Shown piece after piece: positions 20,385-27,962 of a DNA stretch of 64,000 nt. The translations under genes were made by a program, and so were the position numbers. Origin of the DNA: Nocardia aurantiaca (GTDB lineage Bacteria > Actinomycetota > Actinomycetes > Mycobacteriales > Mycobacteriaceae); contig NZ_WMBB01000001.1 in the NCBI RefSeq assembly GCF_009708175.1, positions 434,001 through 498,000 on the forward strand, written 5' to 3'. The notes beneath the pieces were generated by a model. It did no database searches. It worked only from the letters and a program-made list of their open reading frames with translations, and was not told the origin of the DNA. How positions within the stretch are numbered: the stretch's first letter is position 1; the number at the start of each line of letters is the position of its first letter.

Positions 20385-22037
20385 GTGACGATTTCCCGTG
20401 ACGACAGCGAAAACCGCACCGGCGCAGCCGCATCCGCCGGAATCGCGCGCCCGGCCCCGGCCGAGGCCGGGTCGCCGTCCTTCGGTGTCGATGCCGAGCG
20501 ACCCGAGTTCGACCGCCTGGCCGCCGTCATCGGCATGCCGAGCGCGGCCCCGGATCCGGATTCGACTGGGTCGCAGCCCCGGGAGATGATCGACATCTCC
20601 GACGCCCAGGCCGATTCCGATCCCGATATCGGTTTCAGCATGACCGCCCCGGTGATCGACATCCCGCAGCGCGCCCGCAATCTGGCCCACCGGATCGCGG
20701 GAGAGTTGCGTGAACTGGGTCCGCGGGGCTGGGTACGCCTGAACGCGGCCTTCGCGCTCACGGTCAATGGCCAGCGCACACGGGTCGTGTTCTCCGACGA
20801 CCAGCAGCGCAGCGCGCAGATCCTGCCGCCCACGGAGGTCCTCGCGCTGGTGGCCGAGCACCGCCGACTCTCCGCCGAGCACGGCGATCCCTGGTGGCGG
20901 CTGGAACTGGACGTCACCGCGGCGGGCGAACTGAGCGTCGACCACGACTACGGCGACGAGCCGTTCCCCACCGACCAGATGTTCGGTCCGCAGGACTACC
21001 TCGCCGATCTGGCGGCCTACCCGCGCGAAGACCTGCCGATGTGGTTGGCCGCCTATCTGCGGCACGACGACCGTCAGTCCCGCGATCCGCGACAGGCCGC
21101 CATCGCGGCGCGCGCGGATCGCGAATCCGGTTATCTCCCGGTGGTTTCCGAGGACGACTTCCCGACGTTCCCACTGCTGTGGTCGCGTTGGGCCGCCATC
21201 TCCGCCGCCTTCGTGGCGGTCGGCTCCGAGTGGGGTCCGCGGGTACTGCCGTCCTTCGGCTGGTTCGAGGGTTCCCGCCGATCCGGTTCGTCGCTGTATC
21301 TGCTGCCCGGAGGTCGTGCGGTGTTGTCCGGAGGCGTCTGGAACGCACCGGAATTGGTGGCCGCCTACAACGGCCGGGCCGAGCTGCCGCGCCTGTTCGC
21401 GGGTGCGCCGCAGTGGGTCGCCAACCCGGTGCTCAACACCCGCGCGGCTGGTGGTCTGCTCACCTTCTGCTACTGGTGGGAGCGCGGTCGCTGGTATCGC
21501 GGCGAATCCCCGGCCGCCGCGGGCGTGGCCGCGGCGGTGCCGGGCATCTGGACGGCCGCCACCGTCACCGAGGTGATCAGCGGTCTGGTCGCCGAGGTGC
21601 CCACCGCTGAACAGCGAGCGGCCGTCGCGGAATTCGTGGCCGCCGCCGAGCGGTCCGATGTCACCCGCGCCGTGCTCGCGGCGGCCTTCGGGCCCACCGC
21701 GGACCTCGATGCCGCGCACTACCAGTTGACCCTGGCCGGGGTGGCCCGGCTGGGTCCGGACCCGTTGCCCGAGTCCGAGGCGATCGACGCGGTCCGCCAC
21801 CATGTGCGCACCGCGGGCGAGGAGACCCCCGCCTATCCGCTGGATCGGCTTCGCGCCGAGCGGCTTCCGGTCGGCTGGATGGTCTACGTGCCCACCGAGC
21901 CGGACGAGCTCGTGATCGATCGAGCGCTCTACTACGTCGCCGACGACGGCGTGGTGGAGCAGACCACCTCCAGCATGCCGACATCGGCCTACCTGCCGGG
22001 GCTGGAAAAGCGTTTCCGCCAACGACATTCGCAGTGA
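20385..22037 (+). CDS. Conserved 550-aa protein, paralogue of the 56592-57731 gene
   Basis: The GTG at 20385 is chosen because GGAGAAG at 20371 precedes it and because the frame upstream overlaps the previous gene. After about 90 disordered residues comes a domain with an acidic Asp-Tyr-rich segment (DHDYGDEPFP) and a following YxxDLxxYPR motif, vaguely like YezG/DUF600-type immunity proteins. Next is a Trp-rich domain (GWFEGSRRSG, LLPGGRAVLSGGVWNAPEL, FCYWW). A C-terminal domain contains DELVIDRALYYVADDGV. The first two domains are shared with the paralogue. A frameshifted piece of the third survives near 41033-41290. Its position between toxin 1 and the ESX cassette suggests immunity or substrate handling; the function is unknown. 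Confidence 0.7.
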   Translation: MTISRDDSENRTGAAASAGIARPAPAEAGSPSFGVDAERPEFDRLAAVIGMPSAAPDPDSTGSQPREMIDISDAQADSDPDIGFSMTAPVIDIPQRARNLAHRIAGELRELGPRGWVRLNAAFALTVNGQRTRVVFSDDQQRSAQILPPTEVLALVAEHRRLSAEHGDPWWRLELDVTAAGELSVDHDYGDEPFPTDQMFGPQDYLADLAAYPREDLPMWLAAYLRHDDRQSRDPRQAAIAARADRESGYLPVVSEDDFPTFPLLWSRWAAISAAFVAVGSEWGPRVLPSFGWFEGSRRSGSSLYLLPGGRAVLSGGVWNAPELVAAYNGRAELPRLFAGAPQWVANPVLNTRAAGGLLTFCYWWERGRWYRGESPAAAGVAAAVPGIWTAATVTEVISGLVAEVPTAEQRAAVAEFVAAAERSDVTRAVLAAAFGPTADLDAAHYQLTLAGVARLGPDPLPESEAIDAVRHHVRTAGEETPAYPLDRLRAERLPVGWMVYVPTEPDELVIDRALYYVADDGVVEQTTSSMPTSAYLPGLEKRFRQRHSQ

Positions 22038-22112
22038 GGCGGGGCCAACGAGTGCGGAATCTGTGTCGGCGACCCGTAATCTTTCCTGTGTTGGTCGAGT
22101 TAGGAGCGGTAC

Positions 22113-23966
22113 ATGGGTGACGGCGGCAAGATCGACAACCCTTGGCTCGGGCTGTCCCGGGACGCGCACGCGAAAAGCGACCGGCTGCAGCTCGACCCCG
22201 GCTCGGCCGAGGCGGGAGCCAAGTACGCCGCCGAGGCCATCAACGCGCTGAACGCTGCCAAGAGCTACGCCTATCTGCTCGATCAGTACTCGGGCTTCAG
22301 CAATAACGGCGTCCTGCAGTCGGCCCTGAATCTCCAGGATCGGTTCGCCAAGGAGGGCGGCCGGGTCGGCGGGATCATCGACGACTACATCTCCCTGCTG
22401 AACGCCATGGGCGATACCTTCATGGCGGCGGGCAAGACGTACCGGGAGACCGACGATCAATCGAAGTCGGACTTCGACAAGCTCAAGACCCAAGCCGTCA
22501 TCGACACGCACTTCGACGGAATCCCGTTGGACGGCACGACGCAGCTGTCGAGTTGGTCGGACGCGTCGTCGCCGGCACCCTCCGATTCCAATGGCATGGG
22601 CGATATGGCGAAGCTCGCCAAGGCGCGATCGGGTCGCTATACCGACCCGATCGGCTCCGAGGACCCGACCCATCACGACGGCAAGTGGTTCTTCGACGTG
22701 GGGCAGGGCATCGACCCGACGCCGATCGCCAACCGCAGCGCCCTGTGGAAGTGGATCGCGCAGGTGATCGGCTCGTCGTTCGAGACCCTGACCGGCGCCG
22801 TCAAACGGCTCGAGTCCGACGGCCACTGGACGGGCCGCGGCGCCGACGCCGCGGTCGCGGCGTGTCAGGCCTTCGAGGCGCAGGGCACGGCATTCTCCAC
22901 GGACCTGTGGGCCGTCGCCGAGAACCTGCTCTACACCGCCACCTGGCTGAATCAGACCAAGGCGGGCATGCCGCGCAACTGGGAGGACAGCTTCAAGGGC
23001 ACCTCCACCGAGACATACATCATCAACACCGGCACCGCCGCCTTCACCGCCTGGTACATCCCGGGAATCGGCAATTCCAGCACGACGATTCCGATCCTGG
23101 TGGATCCGACCAAACCGCCCACGCAGAACCCCTCGGGCAGCCCGCGCTCGGATTACAGCGGCAACAGGCCGAATCCGACCTCGGGCGGCCCGACCGGCCG
23201 GGTCACGCCATCCGGTCCGGGCGGGGGCGATCCGGGCGGGGGCGATCCGGGCGCGAAGACGCCGGGCGGAAAGACCGACCCCAAGGGCGCGCATCCGGGC
23301 AAGGACGATCCCAAGGACAAGGATCACAAGGATCCGAACGGCAAGGACGGCAAGGACCCGCACGGCAAGGACGGCAAGGACCCCAACGGCAAGGATCCGA
23401 CCGGCAAGAACCCGACCGGCACCTCGCCGAACGGCTCGAATCCCGATGGCGCCAACGCGAACTCGTCGAATCCGAGCTCCTCGTCGAATTCGGGCCAGTC
23501 CGCGCTGTCGGGCCTGCAGAGCGCGCTGCAGTCGCTGACGTCGCAGGGCACGCAGACCACCGACAAGAAGGCGCAGGACCTGAAGGATCAGCTGCGGAAT
23601 TCGCCGCTGACCAATCTGCTCGACGACCTGAAGGTGCCCCCCGGCGGTTCCCCCGGCGGTGGCGGCCCGGGCGGTTCCCCGCTCGAGCCGCTGGCCGCCG
23701 AGGTGGCCAATGCCCGCTTGTTCCCGCGCGCGGCCGTGGCCGAGGAGGTCGAGAGCAGCATCGCCGGTGTCGCCCGCGCGGGCGTCGCCCCCGGCTCCGG
23801 CACGACCGGCATGGGCGGCGGCATGGGTGGCATGGGCCACGGCGGCGGTGCGCACGGAGCCCAGGGCAAGGAGCACAAGCGCCCCGACTTCCTGGATTCC
23901 AACGAGTACCTCGACGAGGCCATGGGCACCGCGCCGATCGTCGCGAAGCCCGTGGTGGAGGGCTGA
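22113..23966 (+). CDS. WXG-containing secreted ESX substrate-like protein (617 aa)
   Basis: ATG at 22113 after AGGAGCGG. The N-terminal 300 residues are helical and include a WTG (W-x-G) turn in HWTGRGADAAV near residue 240. The middle is a low-complexity Gly/Pro/Lys/Asp region with GKDGKDP-type repeats. The C-terminus carries LFPRA and KEHKRPDFL-x-S-x-E. The same layout and C-terminal motif occur in the 59972-61777 paralogue. It is followed after 4 nt by espG, as expected for a substrate with its chaperone. It resembles the large Esp substrates in organisation, but I cannot assign it to EspB or EspE. Confidence 0.7.
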   Translation: MGDGGKIDNPWLGLSRDAHAKSDRLQLDPGSAEAGAKYAAEAINALNAAKSYAYLLDQYSGFSNNGVLQSALNLQDRFAKEGGRVGGIIDDYISLLNAMGDTFMAAGKTYRETDDQSKSDFDKLKTQAVIDTHFDGIPLDGTTQLSSWSDASSPAPSDSNGMGDMAKLAKARSGRYTDPIGSEDPTHHDGKWFFDVGQGIDPTPIANRSALWKWIAQVIGSSFETLTGAVKRLESDGHWTGRGADAAVAACQAFEAQGTAFSTDLWAVAENLLYTATWLNQTKAGMPRNWEDSFKGTSTETYIINTGTAAFTAWYIPGIGNSSTTIPILVDPTKPPTQNPSGSPRSDYSGNRPNPTSGGPTGRVTPSGPGGGDPGGGDPGAKTPGGKTDPKGAHPGKDDPKDKDHKDPNGKDGKDPHGKDGKDPNGKDPTGKNPTGTSPNGSNPDGANANSSNPSSSSNSGQSALSGLQSALQSLTSQGTQTTDKKAQDLKDQLRNSPLTNLLDDLKVPPGGSPGGGGPGGSPLEPLAAEVANARLFPRAAVAEEVESSIAGVARAGVAPGSGTTGMGGGMGGMGHGGGAHGAQGKEHKRPDFLDSNEYLDEAMGTAPIVAKPVVEG

Positions 23967-23970
23967 GTCT

Positions 23971-24765
23971 GTGCTTCGCACTTGGAAGTTCACCGACCTC
24001 GAGTTCCTGTCGCTGTGGCAGGGTCTGGGTGAGGAGTTCCTGCCGCACCCGCTGACCTTCGCCAGCCGCACCGAGTGGTGGGACGACCACCTCGCGAATG
24101 TGGCACGCGCCCGGGAGAGCCTGCGCTCCCGGGAGGCCGACTACGCCGAGGTGTTGCACGCCGTGCTCAGGCCGGAGGTGCGGGTCGAGGTGGAGGGCTG
24201 GGATGGCCGCGACCCCCTCGCCGCCTCCGCCCGCATTCGCCTGCTGGGCGTCCGCTCAGGCGACGCCGGATACCTGCTGGTGCAGCATCCGGGCGAAACC
24301 TATCGGCACGCCAGCGGTTTCACGCTCTCGGAGTTCTATGCCGAGGAGCTGGCCGAGCGGGTGGCGGCGGCCTTGCCGGACACTCCGGCGGGCCGCGACT
24401 TCCCGGGCACACAGGGCGGGGACCTGGTGCTCGCGGAGACCGAGGACACCGATGACACCGACTACGACTTCGGTATGTCGCCCGCGCACGAAACCCTGGA
24501 GGGGACCGTCGTGACCCGCGCCGCCGACTTTCTAGCGGTCCCGGCACCGAGCATGGGCACCATCGACGTGGTGCAGAGCCGTTCGCGTTTCGGCCCGCGC
24601 GGCATCGCCCGCTACCGCTTGCAGTGGCGCGACCTGGAAGATGACGGCCGCTATGTGGTCACCGGCGAGCATCCCCCGGTGGCCGCCGCGGCCGACCGGC
24701 GCCGCCTGGTGACCACACTGAATGCCCATATCGCCGAGGTGTTGCAGGTGATGGCCGATGAGTGA
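23971..24765 (+). CDS. espG: EspG-family ESX secretion-associated chaperone
   Basis: 264 residues from a GTG four nucleotides after the preceding stop. EspG proteins are cytosolic chaperones that bind PE/PPE-type or other ESX substrates and keep them export-competent. Support comes from the opening W-x-F-TDLEFL, the EVEGWDGRDP segment, the GETYRHASGFTL motif, and the C-terminal RFGPRGIARYRLQWRDLEDDGRY region, all typical of the family. The length is close to known EspG proteins of about 280-300 residues. It overlaps the next gene by 8 nt, implying translational coupling. A paralogue of equal length lies at 59181-59975. Confidence 0.85.
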   Translation: MLRTWKFTDLEFLSLWQGLGEEFLPHPLTFASRTEWWDDHLANVARARESLRSREADYAEVLHAVLRPEVRVEVEGWDGRDPLAASARIRLLGVRSGDAGYLLVQHPGETYRHASGFTLSEFYAEELAERVAAALPDTPAGRDFPGTQGGDLVLAETEDTDDTDYDFGMSPAHETLEGTVVTRAADFLAVPAPSMGTIDVVQSRSRFGPRGIARYRLQWRDLEDDGRYVVTGEHPPVAAAADRRRLVTTLNAHIAEVLQVMADE

Positions 24766-25120
24766 AGGGAATGGCGTGCCCGTGGAATCTCCGGACTTCC
24801 CGACCGAGTTCACCCTGTCCTCGCGGACCGGCGCGATCGTGGTGACCACCACCGAACAGGGGCTGCCCCGGGCGATTTCGGTGGAACGCGATCGCCTGCG
24901 CGAGGACCCGGGGCTGCTGGCGGCGGAGATCCTGCGTCTGTGCCGCCAGTCCGCGGCTCGCGCCGGTGTCGAGCGCCGCGCCCAGCTGAAGGCCGCCGGT
25001 CTCGTGCCCGAACTGCTGGCGCTGACCGGTCTGCCGACCATGGAGGAGGTGACCCGCCAGGAATATGTCGAGGAACAGGAGTTCGAGACGGAACCCGACA
25101 GCTGGCTGCGCCCGATCTGA
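24758..25120 (+). CDS. EspH-like (DUF2694/YbaB-like) ESX accessory protein
   Basis: 120 residues, starting inside the end of espG. The pattern of a beta-rich opening (EFTLSSRTGAIVVTTTEQG), then L-x-x-EILRLCRQSAARA helices and an acidic C-terminus, resembles EspH of the mycobacterial ESX-1 locus and YbaB-fold proteins. In that locus espH also follows espG, supporting the call. The paralogue at 61968-62333 shares TTEQGLP and the QEYVEEQ-x-x-x-TEPDSWLR tail. A role as a substrate-specific chaperone or stabiliser is inferred. Confidence 0.65.
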   Translation: MSEGNGVPVESPDFPTEFTLSSRTGAIVVTTTEQGLPRAISVERDRLREDPGLLAAEILRLCRQSAARAGVERRAQLKAAGLVPELLALTGLPTMEEVTRQEYVEEQEFETEPDSWLRPI

Positions 25121-25403
25121 GCCGATACCGGCTGCCCCCGATCATCGCAGTGGTGCTCGACGACCACAGCCGTGTGCTGGTCAGACAGCGCTGGAACGCC
25201 GCCGGTGAGCGGACCATGGACGAGACGACTCGCCGGGGTAGATGAGATAGTCAGTGCCGCAACGTTATCCGATGGATTGGGTAACCTGTGGAATACCTGG
25301 TGTTCACCGCGCTGTTCGTCAGTTCGTGAACACTCTTCGCTATGCCGGGTGAATATCCGCTCTGTATAGTTCGATTCGAAATGGTCTTCCTGATGGGGGT
25401 CTC
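25121..25403 (+). promoter_or_regulatory. Intergenic region with a possible promoter for the EspC-like gene
   Basis: 283 nt without a convincing gene. A TATAGT at 25365-25370 could be a -10 element 33 nt before the ATG at 25404, but no good -35 is visible. GGGGG at 25394 is the ribosome site. The A/T content is higher than in the surroundings. This suggests an independent promoter for the 25404-26983 pair, separate from the cassette upstream. Confidence 0.3.
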
Positions 25404-25721
25404 ATGAGCCACCTCGTTGCCACACCGGATGCGATTCGCGCCTACGGAGACGCCTCGGCCGCCATGGCGAGCACTGTCGCCGGTGCCGCCGCTGTCGACC
25501 AGGTCGCCACGATCGCCGCGATGGTACCGGTTTTCGGTCTGATCGGTCAGGACTTTCTGCTGAGTTACGCGGGGGCCCAAGGCAATCACCTATCCTCGGT
25601 GGCCGAGCTGGCCGCCGTGCACGCGGGCACCGCCGTCACCGCCTACGAGGCGGCGGCGGGTTATGAGTCCGTTGACGACGCCTCCGGCGTCGATTTCCTC
25701 TCGCTGTCGCGGGACCTGTGA
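25404..25721 (+). CDS. EspC-like (DUF2580-type) small ESX secretion target
   Basis: 105 residues, all helical and Ala-rich, of the size and pattern of EspC/DUF2580 type VII secretion targets. The C-terminal part contains YESVD, which fits the Y-x-x-x-[DE] type VII export signal. The central VPVFGLIGQDFLLSYAGAQGN is conserved in the paralogue at 62756-63070. The stop overlaps the next start as GTGA, so the two genes are translationally coupled and the products may be a secreted pair. Confidence 0.75.
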   Translation: MSHLVATPDAIRAYGDASAAMASTVAGAAAVDQVATIAAMVPVFGLIGQDFLLSYAGAQGNHLSSVAELAAVHAGTAVTAYEAAAGYESVDDASGVDFLSLSRDL

Positions 25722-26983
25722 GTACGCCCTTCGATCAGGCCTCGACCGGGGCCGTCCAGGCCGCGCCCACGGCGGCCGGCGGCCAGTCGGTGGCGGACGC
25801 GTTGCGCGACACCGCATTCGCGCCGCTGCTCGACAGCCCGGTGGCCGATATCCTGCAAACGCTGGGCCTGCCCGCGCTGCCACAGCTCCCGGCGGTGCCG
25901 CCGCTGCCGGACATGCCGCCGCTGCCCACCCTGGACCTGACCGCGCTGACCAAGCCGCTCACCGACCTGGCCGCCTCCTTCGGCACCGGCCAGCTGGGGC
26001 AGGGAGCGGACGCGTCGCAGGTGCTTTCGGGCATCTCCACCGCGCTGCAGCAGGTGATGTCGATCGCCCAGTCGGTCATGTCGCTGGCCAACTCGAACCA
26101 GTGGCAGGGTTCGGGCGCGACCGGTGCGGGCGAGAAGGGCGCCGCGGCCCAGACCAACGCGGCGGAGCTGGGAGCCCAGAACCTGCAACAGAAGACGGTC
26201 ATGGGCGGCGCGGCGGCCTCGGTGGCCACCGGCGCGGCCATGATGTCGGCCATCATCTCCAAGTTCGTCACCGGTGTCACGGTGGCCGCACCGTTCATCG
26301 GCACCCCGCCCGGGCAGGCTTTCCTGCTGTCGCTGGCCAGTGAGACGGGCCTCGAGGCGACCGCGACGGTGGCCAAGACGCGCACCGAAATGGCGGTGCA
26401 CAGCGCCAATATGACCGCCGCCGGCCATAAGGTGAAGGTCACCGACGCCCCGAAGGGCGTGGACTCGATGTCACAGGTTACTCAGCTGCTGAGCCTGATC
26501 TCGCCGCTGAGCAGTGCCGCGAACACGGGTGTGCAGCAGCTGCAGCAACTCCAGTCCATCAGCCAGACCTCCGACGTGCAGCCGACCACGGACGTCGAAC
26601 CGGTTGCCATGCCGAAGGATTCGGACGCGCTCGGTGGCGGCGGCCTCGCGCCGATGGGCGGTCTGGGTGGTGGCCTGGGCACGCCGTCGGCGCCGCTCGG
26701 CCAGGCCAGCCCTCGAACCATGAGCGCGACCACCACCCCGCCCGTCCCCGTGCCGGCGCCGATGCCCGCCACCGGCGCGGCCGGTATGGGCGGCGGCATG
26801 GTGCCGCCCATGGGCGCCGCGGCCGCGTCCGCGCAGGCCAGTGACGCCGACGAGGAAGTGCGCACGAACATGGTCACCGCCGAGCACGGCGACGAGGTCG
26901 TCGGCGAGCTGGGCTACACCGGCGTCCCGGTGGTCGGCGCGGTCGGCGCCAACGGCCCGCGCCCGGCACAGTCATCGACATGA
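25718..26983 (+). CDS. WXG-type partner substrate of the EspC-like protein (421 aa)
   Basis: Starts at a GTG overlapping the previous stop by 4 nt. It opens with a short segment including LPALPQLP, then a helix-turn-helix pair around NQWQGSGATGAG (a W-x-G turn), then a hydrophobic stretch (about 165-215) rich in Ala/Ile/Phe that could be membrane-active. The tail is Gly/Pro/Met-rich and disordered. The 63067-64000 gene is a paralogue with the same opening (NLGLPQLPQL) and a WTG turn. It is probably secreted with the EspC-like partner; the function after export is unknown. Confidence 0.7.
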   Translation: MSTPFDQASTGAVQAAPTAAGGQSVADALRDTAFAPLLDSPVADILQTLGLPALPQLPAVPPLPDMPPLPTLDLTALTKPLTDLAASFGTGQLGQGADASQVLSGISTALQQVMSIAQSVMSLANSNQWQGSGATGAGEKGAAAQTNAAELGAQNLQQKTVMGGAAASVATGAAMMSAIISKFVTGVTVAAPFIGTPPGQAFLLSLASETGLEATATVAKTRTEMAVHSANMTAAGHKVKVTDAPKGVDSMSQVTQLLSLISPLSSAANTGVQQLQQLQSISQTSDVQPTTDVEPVAMPKDSDALGGGGLAPMGGLGGGLGTPSAPLGQASPRTMSATTTPPVPVPAPMPATGAAGMGGGMVPPMGAAAASAQASDADEEVRTNMVTAEHGDEVVGELGYTGVPVVGAVGANGPRPAQSST

Positions 26984-27048
26984 GCGTGGAAACGGGGTCG
27001 TTGTATGTCGGGGCGACGCGGTAGGATTCGCGCGGAAAGGGAGGGACA

Positions 27049-27366
27049 ATGAGCGAATTCAACATGGGCGGTGTGCGTTTCGACGCGGACACGGTGCTGT
27101 CCGCCGCCGCGGACCTGGAAGCCATGGCCGATCGGCTGGAGACCGCCCTGGGCGCGGACGCCCAGGCCCTCTCGGTGCCCGCCGCGGGCTCGGACAAGGT
27201 GTCTCTGGCCGCCGCCGACACCCTCACCTCGGTCGGCACGTCCTTCGTCACCCAGAGTGGTTTCGGCGTGGACGAGCTACGCAAGCTGGCCGCCGTCGTA
27301 CGCGATCAGGCCAATACCTTCGGCCAGGTCGAGACCGACAACGCCGTGGACTTCACCAACCTCTGA
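27049..27366 (+). CDS. PE-like small ESX secretion target
   Basis: 105 residues, ATG at 27049 after GGGAGGGAC. The helical pattern and the VPAAGSDKVSLAAAD segment resemble the PE-domain signature around AADEVS. No W-x-G and no clear YxxxD/E were found. It is separated from the preceding gene by 65 nt and may have its own promoter. PE proteins normally pair with a PPE partner bound by EspG; no PPE gene lies beside it, so the partner is unknown. Confidence 0.55.
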   Translation: MSEFNMGGVRFDADTVLSAAADLEAMADRLETALGADAQALSVPAAGSDKVSLAAADTLTSVGTSFVTQSGFGVDELRKLAAVVRDQANTFGQVETDNAVDFTNL

Positions 27367-27420
27367 CCCTCCGGCCAGACTTACTTCCATACTTCGTCAT
27401 CCCGGCGTGCGCTCGTTCGC

Positions 27421-27445
27421 ATCCCGGCATGCTTACGGCCGGGAT
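27421..27445 (+). terminator. Possible stem-loop between convergent genes
   Basis: ATCCCGGC at 27421-27428 pairs with GCCGGGAT at 27438-27445 around a 9-nt loop. No U-tract follows, as is common in high-GC actinomycetes. It lies between the convergent PE-like gene and the minus-strand gene ending at 27472, so it could serve both directions. CATCCCGGC also occurs at about 27399, so a dispersed repeat element is an alternative. Confidence 0.4.
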
Positions 27446-27471
27446 TCACAGCACCGCCATCCCAGCGGGGC

Positions 27472-27930
27472 CTACGGATGCTCGATGTGGGCCGGAAGCG
27501 GTTCCCCCGCTTCCGAATCCGGTTCGAAGGGCGGAGTCGATCCGGCCAGGCTGAGGTACCCGTTCACGCTCTGTGCGAGGGCGAATCCGAACCCGTCGGG
27601 TGTGCGCGCGTACCCGACGCGCGGGAATTCGTCCGGGTCGGAGATCGTCGGCCAGCCCTGGTCGCCCCACGCCCGCAGCACCAACTCGAAGGCGGAATCC
27701 GATGTCTCGGGCGTGGTGCCGAGCACCCAGTAACGGATATCCAGGAATACCAGCGGATTGTCGGGATCGCTGTCGTCCCAGGGGAGATTGACGCCGCGGT
27801 GGAACACCGCCTTGGGCAGGTCCGGATGGCGCAGTGCCAGTGAAAGCTGCGCGGGCAGCGCGCGCAATGTCTCGCCGAAGTGCCGCAACAGTTGTGCGCG
27901 GGCGGCACTCTGCGTGGTCACCGTCGGCAT
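27472..27930 (-). CDS. Putative immunity protein downstream of toxin 2
   Basis: 152 residues; GAGGACCG precedes the ATG. No signal peptide or membrane segment. The N-terminus is helical, the middle is beta-rich with FLDIRYWVLGTTPE and WGDQGWP, and the end has PDGFGFALAQSVNGYLSLAGSTPPFEP, a pattern I associate with small conserved mycobacterial and nocardial proteins of unknown function. It starts 32 nt after the toxin 2 stop on the same strand, the usual place for the cognate immunity gene. Which warhead it would neutralise is not evident. Confidence 0.55.
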   Translation of the reverse strand: MPTVTTQSAARAQLLRHFGETLRALPAQLSLALRHPDLPKAVFHRGVNLPWDDSDPDNPLVFLDIRYWVLGTTPETSDSAFELVLRAWGDQGWPTISDPDEFPRVGYARTPDGFGFALAQSVNGYLSLAGSTPPFEPDSEAGEPLPAHIEHP

Positions 27931-27962
27931 TCGGTCCTCGTTTCGTCTCGAAGGGTGCGCGC

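Noticed and set aside
19770..24071. Long open frame of about 1,430 codons antisense to cassette I
   Set aside because: It spans several well-supported plus-strand genes with clear starts and ribosome sites; its protein is repetitive and unlike any family.
25133..25245. Short frame with VVLDDHSRVLVRQRW, recalling a Nudix or transposase fragment
   Set aside because: Only about 35 residues, no continuation of either family and no start signal.
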